From Thecamonas trahens ATCC 50062 (lineage: Eukaryota > Apusozoa > Apusomonadida > Apusomonadidae), in the NCBI RefSeq assembly GCF_000142905.1, contig NW_013657650.1:242129-306128 (forward strand): a stretch of 64,000 bases of DNA, written 5' to 3'. This document shows, in pieces, positions 18,914 to 28,600 of this stretch (the stretch's first letter is position 1; the number at the start of each line of letters is the position of its first letter). The notes beneath the pieces were generated by a model. That model saw nothing but the letters and a program-made list of their open reading frames with translations, was not told the origin of the DNA and did not search any database. The position numbers and the translations under genes were made by a program.

Positions 18914-19292
18914 GGCTGGATGTGTGCGTGTGGAGAGGGAGAGGGGGGGCGTGAGGTGATGGGGACGGGTTGCGCAGTCAATAGGCACGCGACAGCGGCT
19001 GCCGAACCTTTGCTCGGCTGCGCCCCGAAAAGCAGCTTGAGCAGCCGGCAGGGCACGTCTTTTCCCGCCTGCCCCCCCCTTCCCCCCCGCCACCGCCACC
19101 GCTCGCACTCACACCACGCTTTGGCAGCCGGCACTCCTCCCACGCGCGTCCCTTTCGACCCACGTACGGCCCGGACGCTTGCGGCTTCACAAGACCTCCT
19201 CTCTAGCACCACGCCGACGCCAGCGCCAAGCCGGTAGCCCTCGACGGCCTCGCCTTTCGCACCCCTCTGCCTCTCGCTGTAGATTCGTGGCC

Positions 19293-21182
19293 ATGATTCT
19301 GGCACCCGACGAGTTCGACACGGCCTTTGCGCAGCTGCGCAACTACGCGCAGACGGTGGGCCTTCCGGTGCACATCTTTGCGGCGACAGACACGGACGCG
19401 CTGTGTGCGACGCGCATCCTCGCTTCGCTGCTGCGGGCCGACTCGATTGCGTACGACGTGATGCCCGTGACCGGGTACGCGCAGCTCGGCGCGGCGGCCG
19501 AGGCGCAGCTCGCGGGCAAGGGCGACCCGCTGGCGGTGGTGCTCATCAACTGCGGAGCCATCATCGACGTGTTCGAGTACTTTCAGCTGCCCGAGGGCTC
19601 GGTGACCATTGTTGTCGACGCACACCGGCCGTACCACCTCAATAACGTGTACTCGGGTGACGGGGTGTTTGTTCTCGACGACGGGACGGCCGAAGGCGAC
19701 ACGGTCCCGTCGCTCGAGCTTTACGAGTGCATGCTCAACGACGGCCTGGCGCCGGACGAGGAGCAGGCGGCGTCGCGCTCGCCTGAGGAGCTCGACGACG
19801 ACGGATACGACGACGACGGGGCGGCGGTAGGCGGCGTGCGGCGGCGGGCATCGCCGACCGAGCACGCCGCGCGCAAGCGGGCCAAGGTCGCCGGGCGGAC
19901 GCTCTCGGTCATCGAGCTCGCCGAAGCTCGCCAGCAGGCGCTCGAGGCGCGGTCAATCATCGAAAAGTACTACGCCGGCTCGTACTTTGGTACGTCAGCA
20001 GCCACACTCATGTACATCATGGCCAAGGAGCTCAACCGCGAGGAGAACTACCTCCTCTGGCTCGCCATTGTTGGCCTCACCGACCAGTACATCCACGAGC
20101 GGATCGACAGCGACAAGTACGAGGTCGACCTCGCCACGTTTGTCGTTGACGTCCAGCGGAGCAATCCCGAGGCCGAGCCGTCGCGGTCGTTCCGCGAGGG
20201 CCCCGAGGCCACCCACTACCACATCTCGGGCATCGACGAGTACCGATTCATGCTCTTCCGCCACTGGACGCTCTACGACTCGATGTTCCACTCGCCGTAC
20301 ATCGCCGCCCGCCTCGGCATCTGGCAGGAGCCCGGCAAGGCCCGCCTTCGCACCATGCTCGCCAAGATGGGCCTCCGCCTCTCCGAGGCCAAGCAAAAGT
20401 ACGCGCTCATGTCGCGCGACGCCAAGCACGTCCTCGAAACGCGCATCCACGATGCCGCCGCAGAGTTTGGCCTGCCCAACGTTGCCTACGAGTCGTTCCA
20501 GCTCAAGCACATCTACTCGCTCCCGCTGACGGCATCGGATCTCGTCTACGCCACCACAGCCCTCCTCGAAGTGCCGGCCAAGTCAAGTCCAGGCGCCGAG
20601 TCGGTCATCGCCGGTGTCGCCGCCGCCGCGCCCGAGGTCCTCCGCGCCGCCTCGCGCTCGTCAAGCGAGATGCAGGCCAACTTTTGGGCCGCCTACGACG
20701 CCCTGCACCTCCGCAACGAGGCCAAGCTCAAGCTCGGCCTCGACCACGCCATCGACGTCCAGCGCGCCATTGTCCGTCAGGGCACTTCGCTCATCGAGTC
20801 GCGCGCCATCGTCCCCTCGGGCCCCTTCCGCTATGCCTTTATCACAGACTCGCCCGACCTGCCGTACTTTGTCCACCCACTCGCCCTCACCAAGCTCGCC
20901 AACTTTCTCGTCGACACGCTGCGCGAGGCCGGCAAGGCGCCCAAGCCGTTTGTCATGGCCGCGCTCAACAAGGATGCTGACTCGTACCTCGTCGTCGGCG
21001 TCTCGGGTGCCGCCCGCTTTGGCTCTGTCGCCAAGAACACCTTTGGCCAGGCCTTTGTCGCCGCCGCCGACGCCACGCAGGTCTCGGCCAAGTTTGACTG
21101 CTTCGAGTCGTCTTTTGTCGACGTCAAGCGCGAAGACATGACGAACTTTCTCGAACATCTGCATCACGATCTCTTTGCATGA
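19293..21182 (+). CDS. CDC45: CDC45 replication initiation factor
   Basis: 629 residues. The N-terminal DHH-like fold is visible (VHIFAATDTDALCATRIL, then INCGAIIDVFEYF and IVVDAHRPYHLNNVY), followed by the acidic and basic insert, the long central helical region (SYFGTSAATLMYIMAKELN, LLWLAIVGLTDQYIH) and the C-terminal half-site (FVMAALNKDADSYLVVGVSG). CDC45 joins MCM2-7 and GINS to form the CMG replicative helicase. Length is typical (human 566, yeast 650). It is divergent from the STK16-like gene across a 379-bp intergenic region (18914-19292) in which I see only C/T-rich leader sequence. Confidence 0.95.
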   Translation: MILAPDEFDTAFAQLRNYAQTVGLPVHIFAATDTDALCATRILASLLRADSIAYDVMPVTGYAQLGAAAEAQLAGKGDPLAVVLINCGAIIDVFEYFQLPEGSVTIVVDAHRPYHLNNVYSGDGVFVLDDGTAEGDTVPSLELYECMLNDGLAPDEEQAASRSPEELDDDGYDDDGAAVGGVRRRASPTEHAARKRAKVAGRTLSVIELAEARQQALEARSIIEKYYAGSYFGTSAATLMYIMAKELNREENYLLWLAIVGLTDQYIHERIDSDKYEVDLATFVVDVQRSNPEAEPSRSFREGPEATHYHISGIDEYRFMLFRHWTLYDSMFHSPYIAARLGIWQEPGKARLRTMLAKMGLRLSEAKQKYALMSRDAKHVLETRIHDAAAEFGLPNVAYESFQLKHIYSLPLTASDLVYATTALLEVPAKSSPGAESVIAGVAAAAPEVLRAASRSSSEMQANFWAAYDALHLRNEAKLKLGLDHAIDVQRAIVRQGTSLIESRAIVPSGPFRYAFITDSPDLPYFVHPLALTKLANFLVDTLREAGKAPKPFVMAALNKDADSYLVVGVSGAARFGSVAKNTFGQAFVAAADATQVSAKFDCFESSFVDVKREDMTNFLEHLHHDLFA

Positions 21183-21289
21183 TCTGTGGTGAGCTAGCTA
21201 CACCTGCGCAGTCGGGAAGAGTTAGGGCTCACGACGTTGTGTGTGTGGGCTGCTCCAGAGACGAGTACGAGGGTAAAACATAGAACAAA

Positions 21290-21480
21290 TGCCGTGAAAA
21301 GTGTTTTGCCGTGACAAGGCTGTAGAAATACTCGACTTCACAGCTATACATTCATATTTTTCTGAACCTATAAATATTTTATATTTGGTTTTCAAAAAAT
21401 ATTTTTAGTATTTGTCCATTTTCATCTATATTTTCAATAATATATATTTGATTTACTGGATTTGTAAAAGTTTATAGTCA
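21290..21480. other. AT-rich island in GC-rich DNA
   Basis: The core, about 21340-21475, is strikingly AT-rich, with runs such as TATAAATATTTTATATTTGG and repeated ATATTT words, in a window otherwise clearly GC-rich. It lies in the 781-bp intergenic region 21183-21963 between CDC45 (stop) and the PPR-like gene (start). No ORF, clear terminal inverted repeat or RNA gene is seen. It could be a terminator/poly(A) region, a replication-origin or matrix-attachment type element, or a decayed insertion. Confidence 0.8.
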
Positions 21481-21963
21481 CAAATGCTGTCTAGAGTTGC
21501 AGGCAGCCTCCATCCCATATCGTCCCCATGCTCATCATTAACGTCGCCCCCAGGTAATCTTTGCCTCCTTGTACGGCTTGCCAAGTACAAAGAACCCTTA
21601 TACTCTGTCTAGGAGCCCGTAGCTTGTCTCCACACCGAGAAAATGCTCTAGCGGTCGCTGTGGCCCACACTCACCGACTGATCCACAGATCACGTCTTCC
21701 CATTGTCCTCATCTTGCCCACGGCATCGGCACGCCGGGCCATTGCTTTCTCTCTCGCGTCGCAGCTGGGGACACTATACACTCCCATATCGTCCTTATCT
21801 ACCTCTGATTCCGCCTTGAACTCTTTTCCTCCCCGATCAGCTGCTCTCCCTGACTCTCGCTCGCTCAGCCTCCGCTCAAAGTAGGCCGCCTCTTCGACAC
21901 CCGCTCCCCGCCCTCGTAGACGGGCAAGCCCTTCTCTCGCCAAACACTCCAACAGCGCGGGAG

Positions 21964-23727
21964 ATGCTGCGCCTCTCGGCCACCGCTCGGGTACGCCCGC
22001 GGTCGCTGGTGGCAGCGCTGTCGACGCTCGGTCGGGCCCGCAGCCAGCGGCTGCTGGCAGCACGGATGGCTGCGCTTCTCGCCGGCGGGGCGCCCGACGC
22101 TGCCGTCGCCGCCTTTGCCCATGAAGCCGGCCCAGACCCACCGACTGCGGTCCATGCACTGCGGCTACGGGCTCTAGCTGCTGCTGGCCACCCTGAGGCC
22201 GCCGAAGCCGCCTGGGACGCGCTCCCGGCCCGGCACCGAAGCCTGGCCACGTACCGCGCTGCGGCCGAGGGCCTGGCCTCGGCCGGCGCGCCCGCCGCGG
22301 CGGTCGCCGTCGCCGAGGCGATGGCCTCTGACGCGCGAATCGTGGACGCCCAGGTCCTTGGCACTCTTGCCGCCACCGTCTCACCATACGCGCCCGCCGA
22401 CGCCCACGCTCGGGTCGCCGCGCTTGTTGTCAACGCTCTCTCCTCCTACGGGGTCGTCCTCCCGCCGTCGGCGCTGGTGGCGCTCCTTGCGGGTGATCCG
22501 GAGCTACTCACGGCGCTTCCACCGTCGCTTCCGGCCGCATCACTTCCGGATCCAGTCCAAATTGAGCCGCTGCTCAAGGCCGTTGCGCTCGCGTCGGCGC
22601 CCGACGACCTCTTCCGCGCCCTGCGGGCCTCTCCTCTCCTCGCTTCGAGCCGCGCCCGGACCTCGCCTGCCGATCTGGTGGTCTTTGACTACGCTGCCGC
22701 GCTGCGGTCATCCGACTACGTTCGCGCCGACAAGCTGCAGGCTGCATTGGGTGACGCGTCGGTGGCGAGCCGTCCATCGCCGTCGGCGCTCCGCTTTGTC
22801 GTTGACGTTCTCGACTCGCGCGGGCTCGTCGACCGTGCCGTCGACCTTGCACGTGCTGTCTCCCGCTTGCTCTCACCGCATCAGCTTGCCAGCGAGTATG
22901 ATCCTGCGCTTCGGGCGCTCCTGGGGATGTTCATTAGGAACACGCACGAGCCTGGCCTCGACGCCGCGCTCACACTCCTTGGCCGCTCGGCGGTCTCACT
23001 CAAGCCTGCCTCCACAGCTGCACTTGTCAAGACCGCGGCTCGTGTCTCGCCCATTTGGGCCCACACCGTGCTCGACAAGCTCGGTGCGTCGTCCCACGCA
23101 GGCGCCGTCCGCCATGTTGTGGCCGCCTACGCTGACGCGCAGGCCCCGACCCGCGCGCTCGCCCTGCTCGACGAAGCCGTGCCGGATCTCTGCGCCCGGA
23201 CCGAGGAGTTGTACGCACCCATCGTCGCCGCTTACGCCGCCGACAACTACTGGGACCAACTCGACGCGCTCCTTGCCGACGACGCTCACCTCCGCAAGCT
23301 CGCCACCCACAAGACCTACGCGCTCGCCTGCCGCGCCGCCCTCGAGGCCGGCTCGGCCGAGCATGCCCTCAAGTACTACACCCGGCTCCTGGCCCGCGCA
23401 TCCTCCTCGCCACTGAGGCTGGAGATGTATGCGCTCGGTCTCGAGCTTGCGCACGCCACCCGCGACTTTGACCTCTGCCTCTCCATCCTCGACTCGGTCC
23501 GTGCCCACGGCCGCTACGCTAATGAGCGCCTTGTCCTTCACGCGCTCGCCACCGCCGAGAGCCCCGACCAGCTCGAGGACGTCGCTGCCAAACTCGCTCA
23601 CCCCAAGCTCGTCCGCACTCCGCGCATCGACGAAGCGCTCGACGCTCTCGTTTTCGACACCTTTGGCGGCTCGCCCGATGACCTCGCTGCCGTCGACGCT
23701 GTCCTCTTTGCCGACACTCGGTTTTAG
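21964..23727 (+). CDS. PPR/TPR-like helical repeat protein, probably mitochondrial
   Basis: 587 residues. The N-terminus (MLRLSATARVRPRSLVAALS) is rich in Arg, Ser, Leu and Ala without acids, a typical mitochondrial targeting sequence. The rest is built of repeated helix pairs with the Ala/Leu spacing of PPR-like repeats (for example TYRAAAEGLASAGAPAAAV and ALKYYTRLLARASSSPLRL). No catalytic domain is evident. The family usually binds organelle RNA; here that is inference because the canonical 35-residue PPR consensus is weak. Single uninterrupted frame. Confidence 0.65.
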   Translation: MLRLSATARVRPRSLVAALSTLGRARSQRLLAARMAALLAGGAPDAAVAAFAHEAGPDPPTAVHALRLRALAAAGHPEAAEAAWDALPARHRSLATYRAAAEGLASAGAPAAAVAVAEAMASDARIVDAQVLGTLAATVSPYAPADAHARVAALVVNALSSYGVVLPPSALVALLAGDPELLTALPPSLPAASLPDPVQIEPLLKAVALASAPDDLFRALRASPLLASSRARTSPADLVVFDYAAALRSSDYVRADKLQAALGDASVASRPSPSALRFVVDVLDSRGLVDRAVDLARAVSRLLSPHQLASEYDPALRALLGMFIRNTHEPGLDAALTLLGRSAVSLKPASTAALVKTAARVSPIWAHTVLDKLGASSHAGAVRHVVAAYADAQAPTRALALLDEAVPDLCARTEELYAPIVAAYAADNYWDQLDALLADDAHLRKLATHKTYALACRAALEAGSAEHALKYYTRLLARASSSPLRLEMYALGLELAHATRDFDLCLSILDSVRAHGRYANERLVLHALATAESPDQLEDVAAKLAHPKLVRTPRIDEALDALVFDTFGGSPDDLAAVDAVLFADTRF

Positions 23728-24160
23728 CCCTTTACGGTACGGAATGGACAAATTGGTCCGTCGCGCAAGCCGCGCTCCGCGACGCTCCACAGACGTTGCA
23801 GCGTCCATCAATCGCGGTAAAAGAGTAGTACAATGTGTTAATGGCTGTCACAACAGAAAACACTGCAGGACGAGAGCAGGTTGCCAGGAAACGGCACTCG
23901 ATCGAGTCCTTTCACGGGACAACAGCGAGGTCGTCGCCCACGTTGCACACGAAGGCGTCGCCGGGACGAGCATCGGGCGGCAGGCCCCACGTGCGAGCCA
24001 CGCATCGGGCGCGCCTCCCACCTCAAGCCGCAGGCCAAGCAAGCGTCGCACAGCGTCGGCCGGTGACCAGGAAGTCAAGCATCATCGAGTTGTTCACTTT
24101 GCGCGACAACGCGACAACGCGTCCGAACGACCGTACCGAAGAAAAGAAGTGTTCGCTCGG
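23728..24160. other. Intergenic region between convergent genes
   Basis: 433 bp between the PPR-like stop and the stop of the FHA gene. Several short open frames exist on both strands but none has a recognisable domain or a good start. No RNA gene or repeat seen. Confidence 0.5.
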
Positions 24161-25375
24161 TCACAGACCTTTGAGAAACGCGAGTGCCTGCTTCCGCATG
24201 TTGGTTCGCGCCTTGCTTCGCATCTCGGTCTTCTCACTTGCGCTTGAGACCTCCAGCGCTGCCTCTTCTCGATCCACAAGCCGCCGCAGCGACGGTGACG
24301 CCGCCCGGCCGCCAGACGACGCCATACTGGCCGTCAGTGCCGTGGCAGGCGTGGCAGAGTGCGTGTCGCCCGGCGTCGCCGATAGTTTCCACCCAGACAT
24401 CACCAGCCCGTCCAAGCTCGGCCGGTCGTCGCCGAGCAGCACCGGTGACGCAGACTCCTCCCGCACCGGCAGCACTGCAGCTGGCACCACCGCTCCCCGC
24501 GTCGCGCCCAGGGCCCGCTGCAGTTTTGGAGGCCGTTCTGACGAATGAGACCGGCCGGTCCGGAACACTTGCGAGGCCTTCATCAAGTTGAGTGGTACCA
24601 GATCATCGTCGTCGTCATCGTCGTTGTCGCCATCACTGTCGTTGTCAGCTCGTCGCTTTCTCGACGGCTTTGTCGACGAGAGAATGAGCAGCGGAGACGG
24701 ATGAATGCCTGATAGTGCCCCGTGACCGCCATACCCGAGCCGACGTGGCGTCTGAAGCTCGGAAGATGCCCGTGAAACTGGCGGTGGCTGATGACGCCCG
24801 CCGCGCTGCCCGCTACCACCGCCGTCCTCTGGAACAAACAGCACGCCCGAGTCCTGGGACGCCACCGCACCCTCGTCCAAGAGCAGCGGCGGCGGAGAGG
24901 TCGAGAGGCCGAGTCGCTCTAGCAGCCAGCCGTCACCCGGAAGCTCGAGCGGGCGATGGTAGAAAGTAAAGGTGATGAGATGGCAGGCCTCCTTGAGTTT
25001 GACACCGGCCTCGACATCGAGGTAGCGGCCAAAGGCAATCCAATCGCCCGACGACAGCCGCTCGCCTGGAGTTCGCACCCCGTTCACTGCAATGCCATTC
25101 ATCGAGTTGGTGTCCTCGATCCGCCACACCACAAGCGGATCCTCCCCGCTCGCTCCGCGCTCGGCCACAAGCCGCGCGTGCCGCCGCGACATCAGGTTCC
25201 GCTCCGCCGTCCGCACCACCACGTCTGCCGACTTGAGCCGCCCCAGCACCGTCTCAGCCTTGGTCACGTGCACCAGCTGCACGGCCTGATCGTTGTCGCT
25301 GCCTTTGCCCTCGCCATTCTCGCGCCGCACAAGGTGCGCCACGCAGCCCTCGGTCTCGCACGGGAACCCCCCCAT
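24161..25375 (-). CDS. FHA-domain protein
   Basis: 404 residues from MGGFPCETEGC. FHA domain at about 30-125: VLGRLKSADVVV, then SRRHARL and DTNSMNGIAVNG with GDWIAFG, which keeps the Arg, Ser/His and Asn residues that contact phosphothreonine. The remaining 270 residues are Ser/Pro-rich and acidic with little predicted structure (a DNDSDGDNDDDDDDD run), ending with a basic RSKARTNMRKQ stretch. Such proteins commonly act in DNA damage or transcription signalling, but no further domain identifies the role. An alternative start at 25606 would add a Pro-Gln repeat segment; it would leave only 40 bp to the divergent gene, so the shorter start is preferred. Confidence 0.7.
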   Translation of the reverse strand: MGGFPCETEGCVAHLVRRENGEGKGSDNDQAVQLVHVTKAETVLGRLKSADVVVRTAERNLMSRRHARLVAERGASGEDPLVVWRIEDTNSMNGIAVNGVRTPGERLSSGDWIAFGRYLDVEAGVKLKEACHLITFTFYHRPLELPGDGWLLERLGLSTSPPPLLLDEGAVASQDSGVLFVPEDGGGSGQRGGRHQPPPVSRASSELQTPRRLGYGGHGALSGIHPSPLLILSSTKPSRKRRADNDSDGDNDDDDDDDLVPLNLMKASQVFRTGRSHSSERPPKLQRALGATRGAVVPAAVLPVREESASPVLLGDDRPSLDGLVMSGWKLSATPGDTHSATPATALTASMASSGGRAASPSLRRLVDREEAALEVSSASEKTEMRSKARTNMRKQALAFLKGL

Positions 25376-25492
25376 ACCTGCGCTCGGCCCTCCTGGCCTT
25401 GACGCTCTATTCTGCTGCCGCTCCTCGATCTCGTTGGCCTGCCTGCTGCCTGCTGCCGTCTGCCGTCTCAGACCTTGCAAGAGCAGTGCCCA

Positions 25493-25537
25493 GGGCTGTG
25501 GCTGTGACTGTGGCTGTGGCTGTGGCTGTGGCTGTGG
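25493..25537. repeat. GGCTGT hexamer microsatellite
   Basis: About seven copies of a GGCTGT/GACTGT hexamer in the divergent promoter between the FHA gene and the CatSper-like gene. Confidence 0.85.
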
Positions 25538-25646
25538 CCGCCGTGGTTGAGGCCGCAGCAGGGCCAGGCCGCGGCGCGTCTGTCTCGCGCTCTCCCACCC
25601 CACCACTCTCCCCTCCCCTCCCCCTCCCCTTCCCTCCCCTCAACCT

Positions 25647-28600
25647 ATGCCACCACCCGCCTTCATGTTGGCCCTGGCCCTCGTGGCCTCTCTCCTGGTC
25701 TCGTCCGTGGCCCCTGTCGGTCTCTCCGTCCCGGCCACCGCCGCACCCGTCGCCGCCCGCTCGGCCACCCGCCTCCCCTTTGCCAGCATTGCACTGCATC
25801 CAGCGATGGCTCAATGCTCGACCTGCTTGACGGCTGCGGCGGTGGCGGCCAACCGCGCTGCTCTGGCTGCAACGGCGCTTGTGCCGGCAAATGCCTCGGC
25901 CATTACCATCGCCTCACCAGCCCAGGGGCCGCTGGTCATCGCCGCTGCTAGCGTTCCGTCCGCCGCTCCGCCGGACCCCACCTGGGGTGCCCATCCGCGC
26001 TCCGGCTCCGACCTCCTGCCAGCCACCTTTCATGCGCTTGCACCGGCCGAGCCGTCACTGCTCTGCGCACACTATCTCGTCGTTAATCCGGACGAGACCC
26101 GTCTCGACCCGGCCTCGCTTGTGCTGCCCGCCTCGGCCAACGTCACGCTTGTTCTCCGCGCCCGTGCGCTGCACGCATCGCCACTCTCGACCGCGAGTCT
26201 CACAAACACGCTTGCGTCTGCGGGCGCCCAGCCGGTGTTGCGGGTCTCGAACGCGTCGGCTCTCGCTCTCGCCGCCGATCCGGTGTACTCGAGTGCGAGC
26301 CGGCTGTGGACCATAGCTGTTGCGACTGGTCCCGGCCCAGCAAGTGTCCAGCTCACAGTTGGCCTCGACGTCGACATTCGTCTTGGCAGCTGTCCAGTCC
26401 TCCCGGCTGCCATCTCGGTCCTTGTTGCCTCGCCGCCAAACGCGACGGTCCCGACCGCGTCGCCGCTGCCGCTGCCTCCGCTGCCGCTTCTGGCGAGCCG
26501 AGTTGCGGTCGATCCGTGCCACACCTCGATGTTGGCTCTTGTCTCCAGCTCTTCACTATTTGTCTCATTTGACTTTGGCACCTCGTGGCTGGCTGCCGCG
26601 AGTATTGGCGTGCCGGGCACATTCCTTGCTGCCGCCGACGTCACCGTTCGGCTGGTCGACGGGTTTGTGGTGCTCGCAAGCGGCGGAAGCGTTCATATCT
26701 CCCGCGACCGGCTCGGTAGCCTGTCGTTTAACGCCTCTGTTTTTGTCGATCTCGGCGCCGCGGGTTCCTCGCTACTCTCGACTCCCTCCGAGTGCTTGCC
26801 GACCCGACTCCTGGCCCCTGCTGCATCCGCGCCTCCGTTCCCGTACCATGGCATTGTGGCTTCGCCTTCGGCGCTAGTTGAGCTATCACACGACGTTCGG
26901 GTCAATGCGCTTCATCCCTCGGTTCTTGCCGGACCGGTCAGTGACGTTGCAGTCTCGCCGGGTCATCGGGCGGTGGCTGTACTCGTTGCCCCGCGCATGC
27001 TTCGGCTCTGCAGCACTACCTCGGGAACCAACAGCTCGTTGTGCAGCATCGGCACGCTGCCACGGGCTGCGTCCAAGCTTGACTACTTTCCGTCGGGCGG
27101 AGCGCTGCTGGCCTACGGCGCGAGCTCGCTGCTTGTCTCGCGCGACCTCGGGCGCTCGTGGCGGGTCATGTTTGAAACGAGCTTGCCCGACAGCTGCGTG
27201 GCTGCCGTAATTGTATCGGATGTGCGGACGCCCGAGTATGTGGCGCTTGTCTCGGCTTCGTGCTCCTCACCTCGCGCGGTGGTTTCACTCTACTATGGAT
27301 CGATGCTGTCAGAGACTCTTGCGTCAGCAGGTACGCTGCCGCCGTCTGCTCTTGCGGTGCACTTTAACGGCCCCGGCTCGCTACGCTACCTGATGGCCAG
27401 CGCGTCAGGCTCGCTCTCGGCCGCCTACGTGCCGCTGCTTGCGCTCACTGCTACCAACGTGAGTAGTCTTAGTGGCGAGCTGCCGCCGGCGTCTCTTGTT
27501 GCCAACGTCTCGACCGCGGGCCTGCCACTGGCTCGTGATGCAGGGCTTGTTGTTCTAACGCTGCCTGGCTCGGCCGACGCGCTGGCACTTGTCGGCCCCG
27601 TCGGCTTGCCGCAACCTGCGCTGCCAGGCCTCGTGGCCGGACTGGCTGGTGCTGAGGTCGATGCCCTTGGCACTGGGCGCTACAGCATCGAGGTTGGCTC
27701 TGTCCACGAGGCGCTTGGCCTGCTTGTGGCACCTGCGCGCTGGCTCACACCGCCGGGCGGTGTGAGCATGGGTGACGGCCTGGCATGCTCTTTGCTCAGT
27801 CTCTCATTATCCGCATCTAGCTCTATTAGCTCCACGCCACTCGACGGGCTCTCGGGTGTCTGGGCCGGACGCAATCTGTACTCTGTCGACGCGACGGTCG
27901 AGCTGAGTGGATGCGCGAGTGCAACTCCGGCGCTTGCGCCTGGCGAGAGCCTCTGGCTCGATGGCGGAGCACGGGTGTTCCGCATCGAGCGGTTAGTCTC
28001 GTCGAATCGGGCCACCGGTAGGCTGGTGGGTACCAGCCCGACAGCTGTCAGTCTGGCGCTGGCCAACCAAACAGTCTCGGCCAGTGTTGTCCGTCACGTC
28101 AAGACTCCAGCCTGGCGGAAAGCGCCTGACGTGGCTGGCGAGACGAGCGCGGCAGTGACGCTTGCTTGCCTCGCTGAGAACGAGGTCGGCAGTGTTCTTT
28201 CGGTTGCGCCGTCGCTGCCAACACTCGCAGCGTCGCGGCGCGGGATGCTCTTCGCCAACGCGGTCGGGGTCCTGCTGGCGGCTGACCGCGTGGCGGTGGC
28301 AGGCAGAGGCGGATGCGGGCGTGTTCAGACTGGGACGCCACTGGCGGCAGGAACGGACTGGACGGCTGTTGACATTGAGGCTGGTGTTCTCGCTGCAGCT
28401 GCGCCGCGGTTTCCTACCCGCGCTGCAGCCGAGTGTACAGCGACGACTGGCCGGCGTGCGGTGGTGCTGGGCGGGCAGGATGTCGAGTTGCACACACCGC
28501 GGGCCAAGGCTGTGGTACTGGACCGGGCCGACTCGATGGACATCAACACGACGACAAGCGCCGTCAGCCGCGGCTGCTGGTCGGTGGCCGGTGGGTTGTG

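Noticed and set aside
21561-21884. 107-residue plus-strand frame before the PPR-like gene
   Set aside because: Basic, unstructured and without similarity; more likely promoter and leader sequence.
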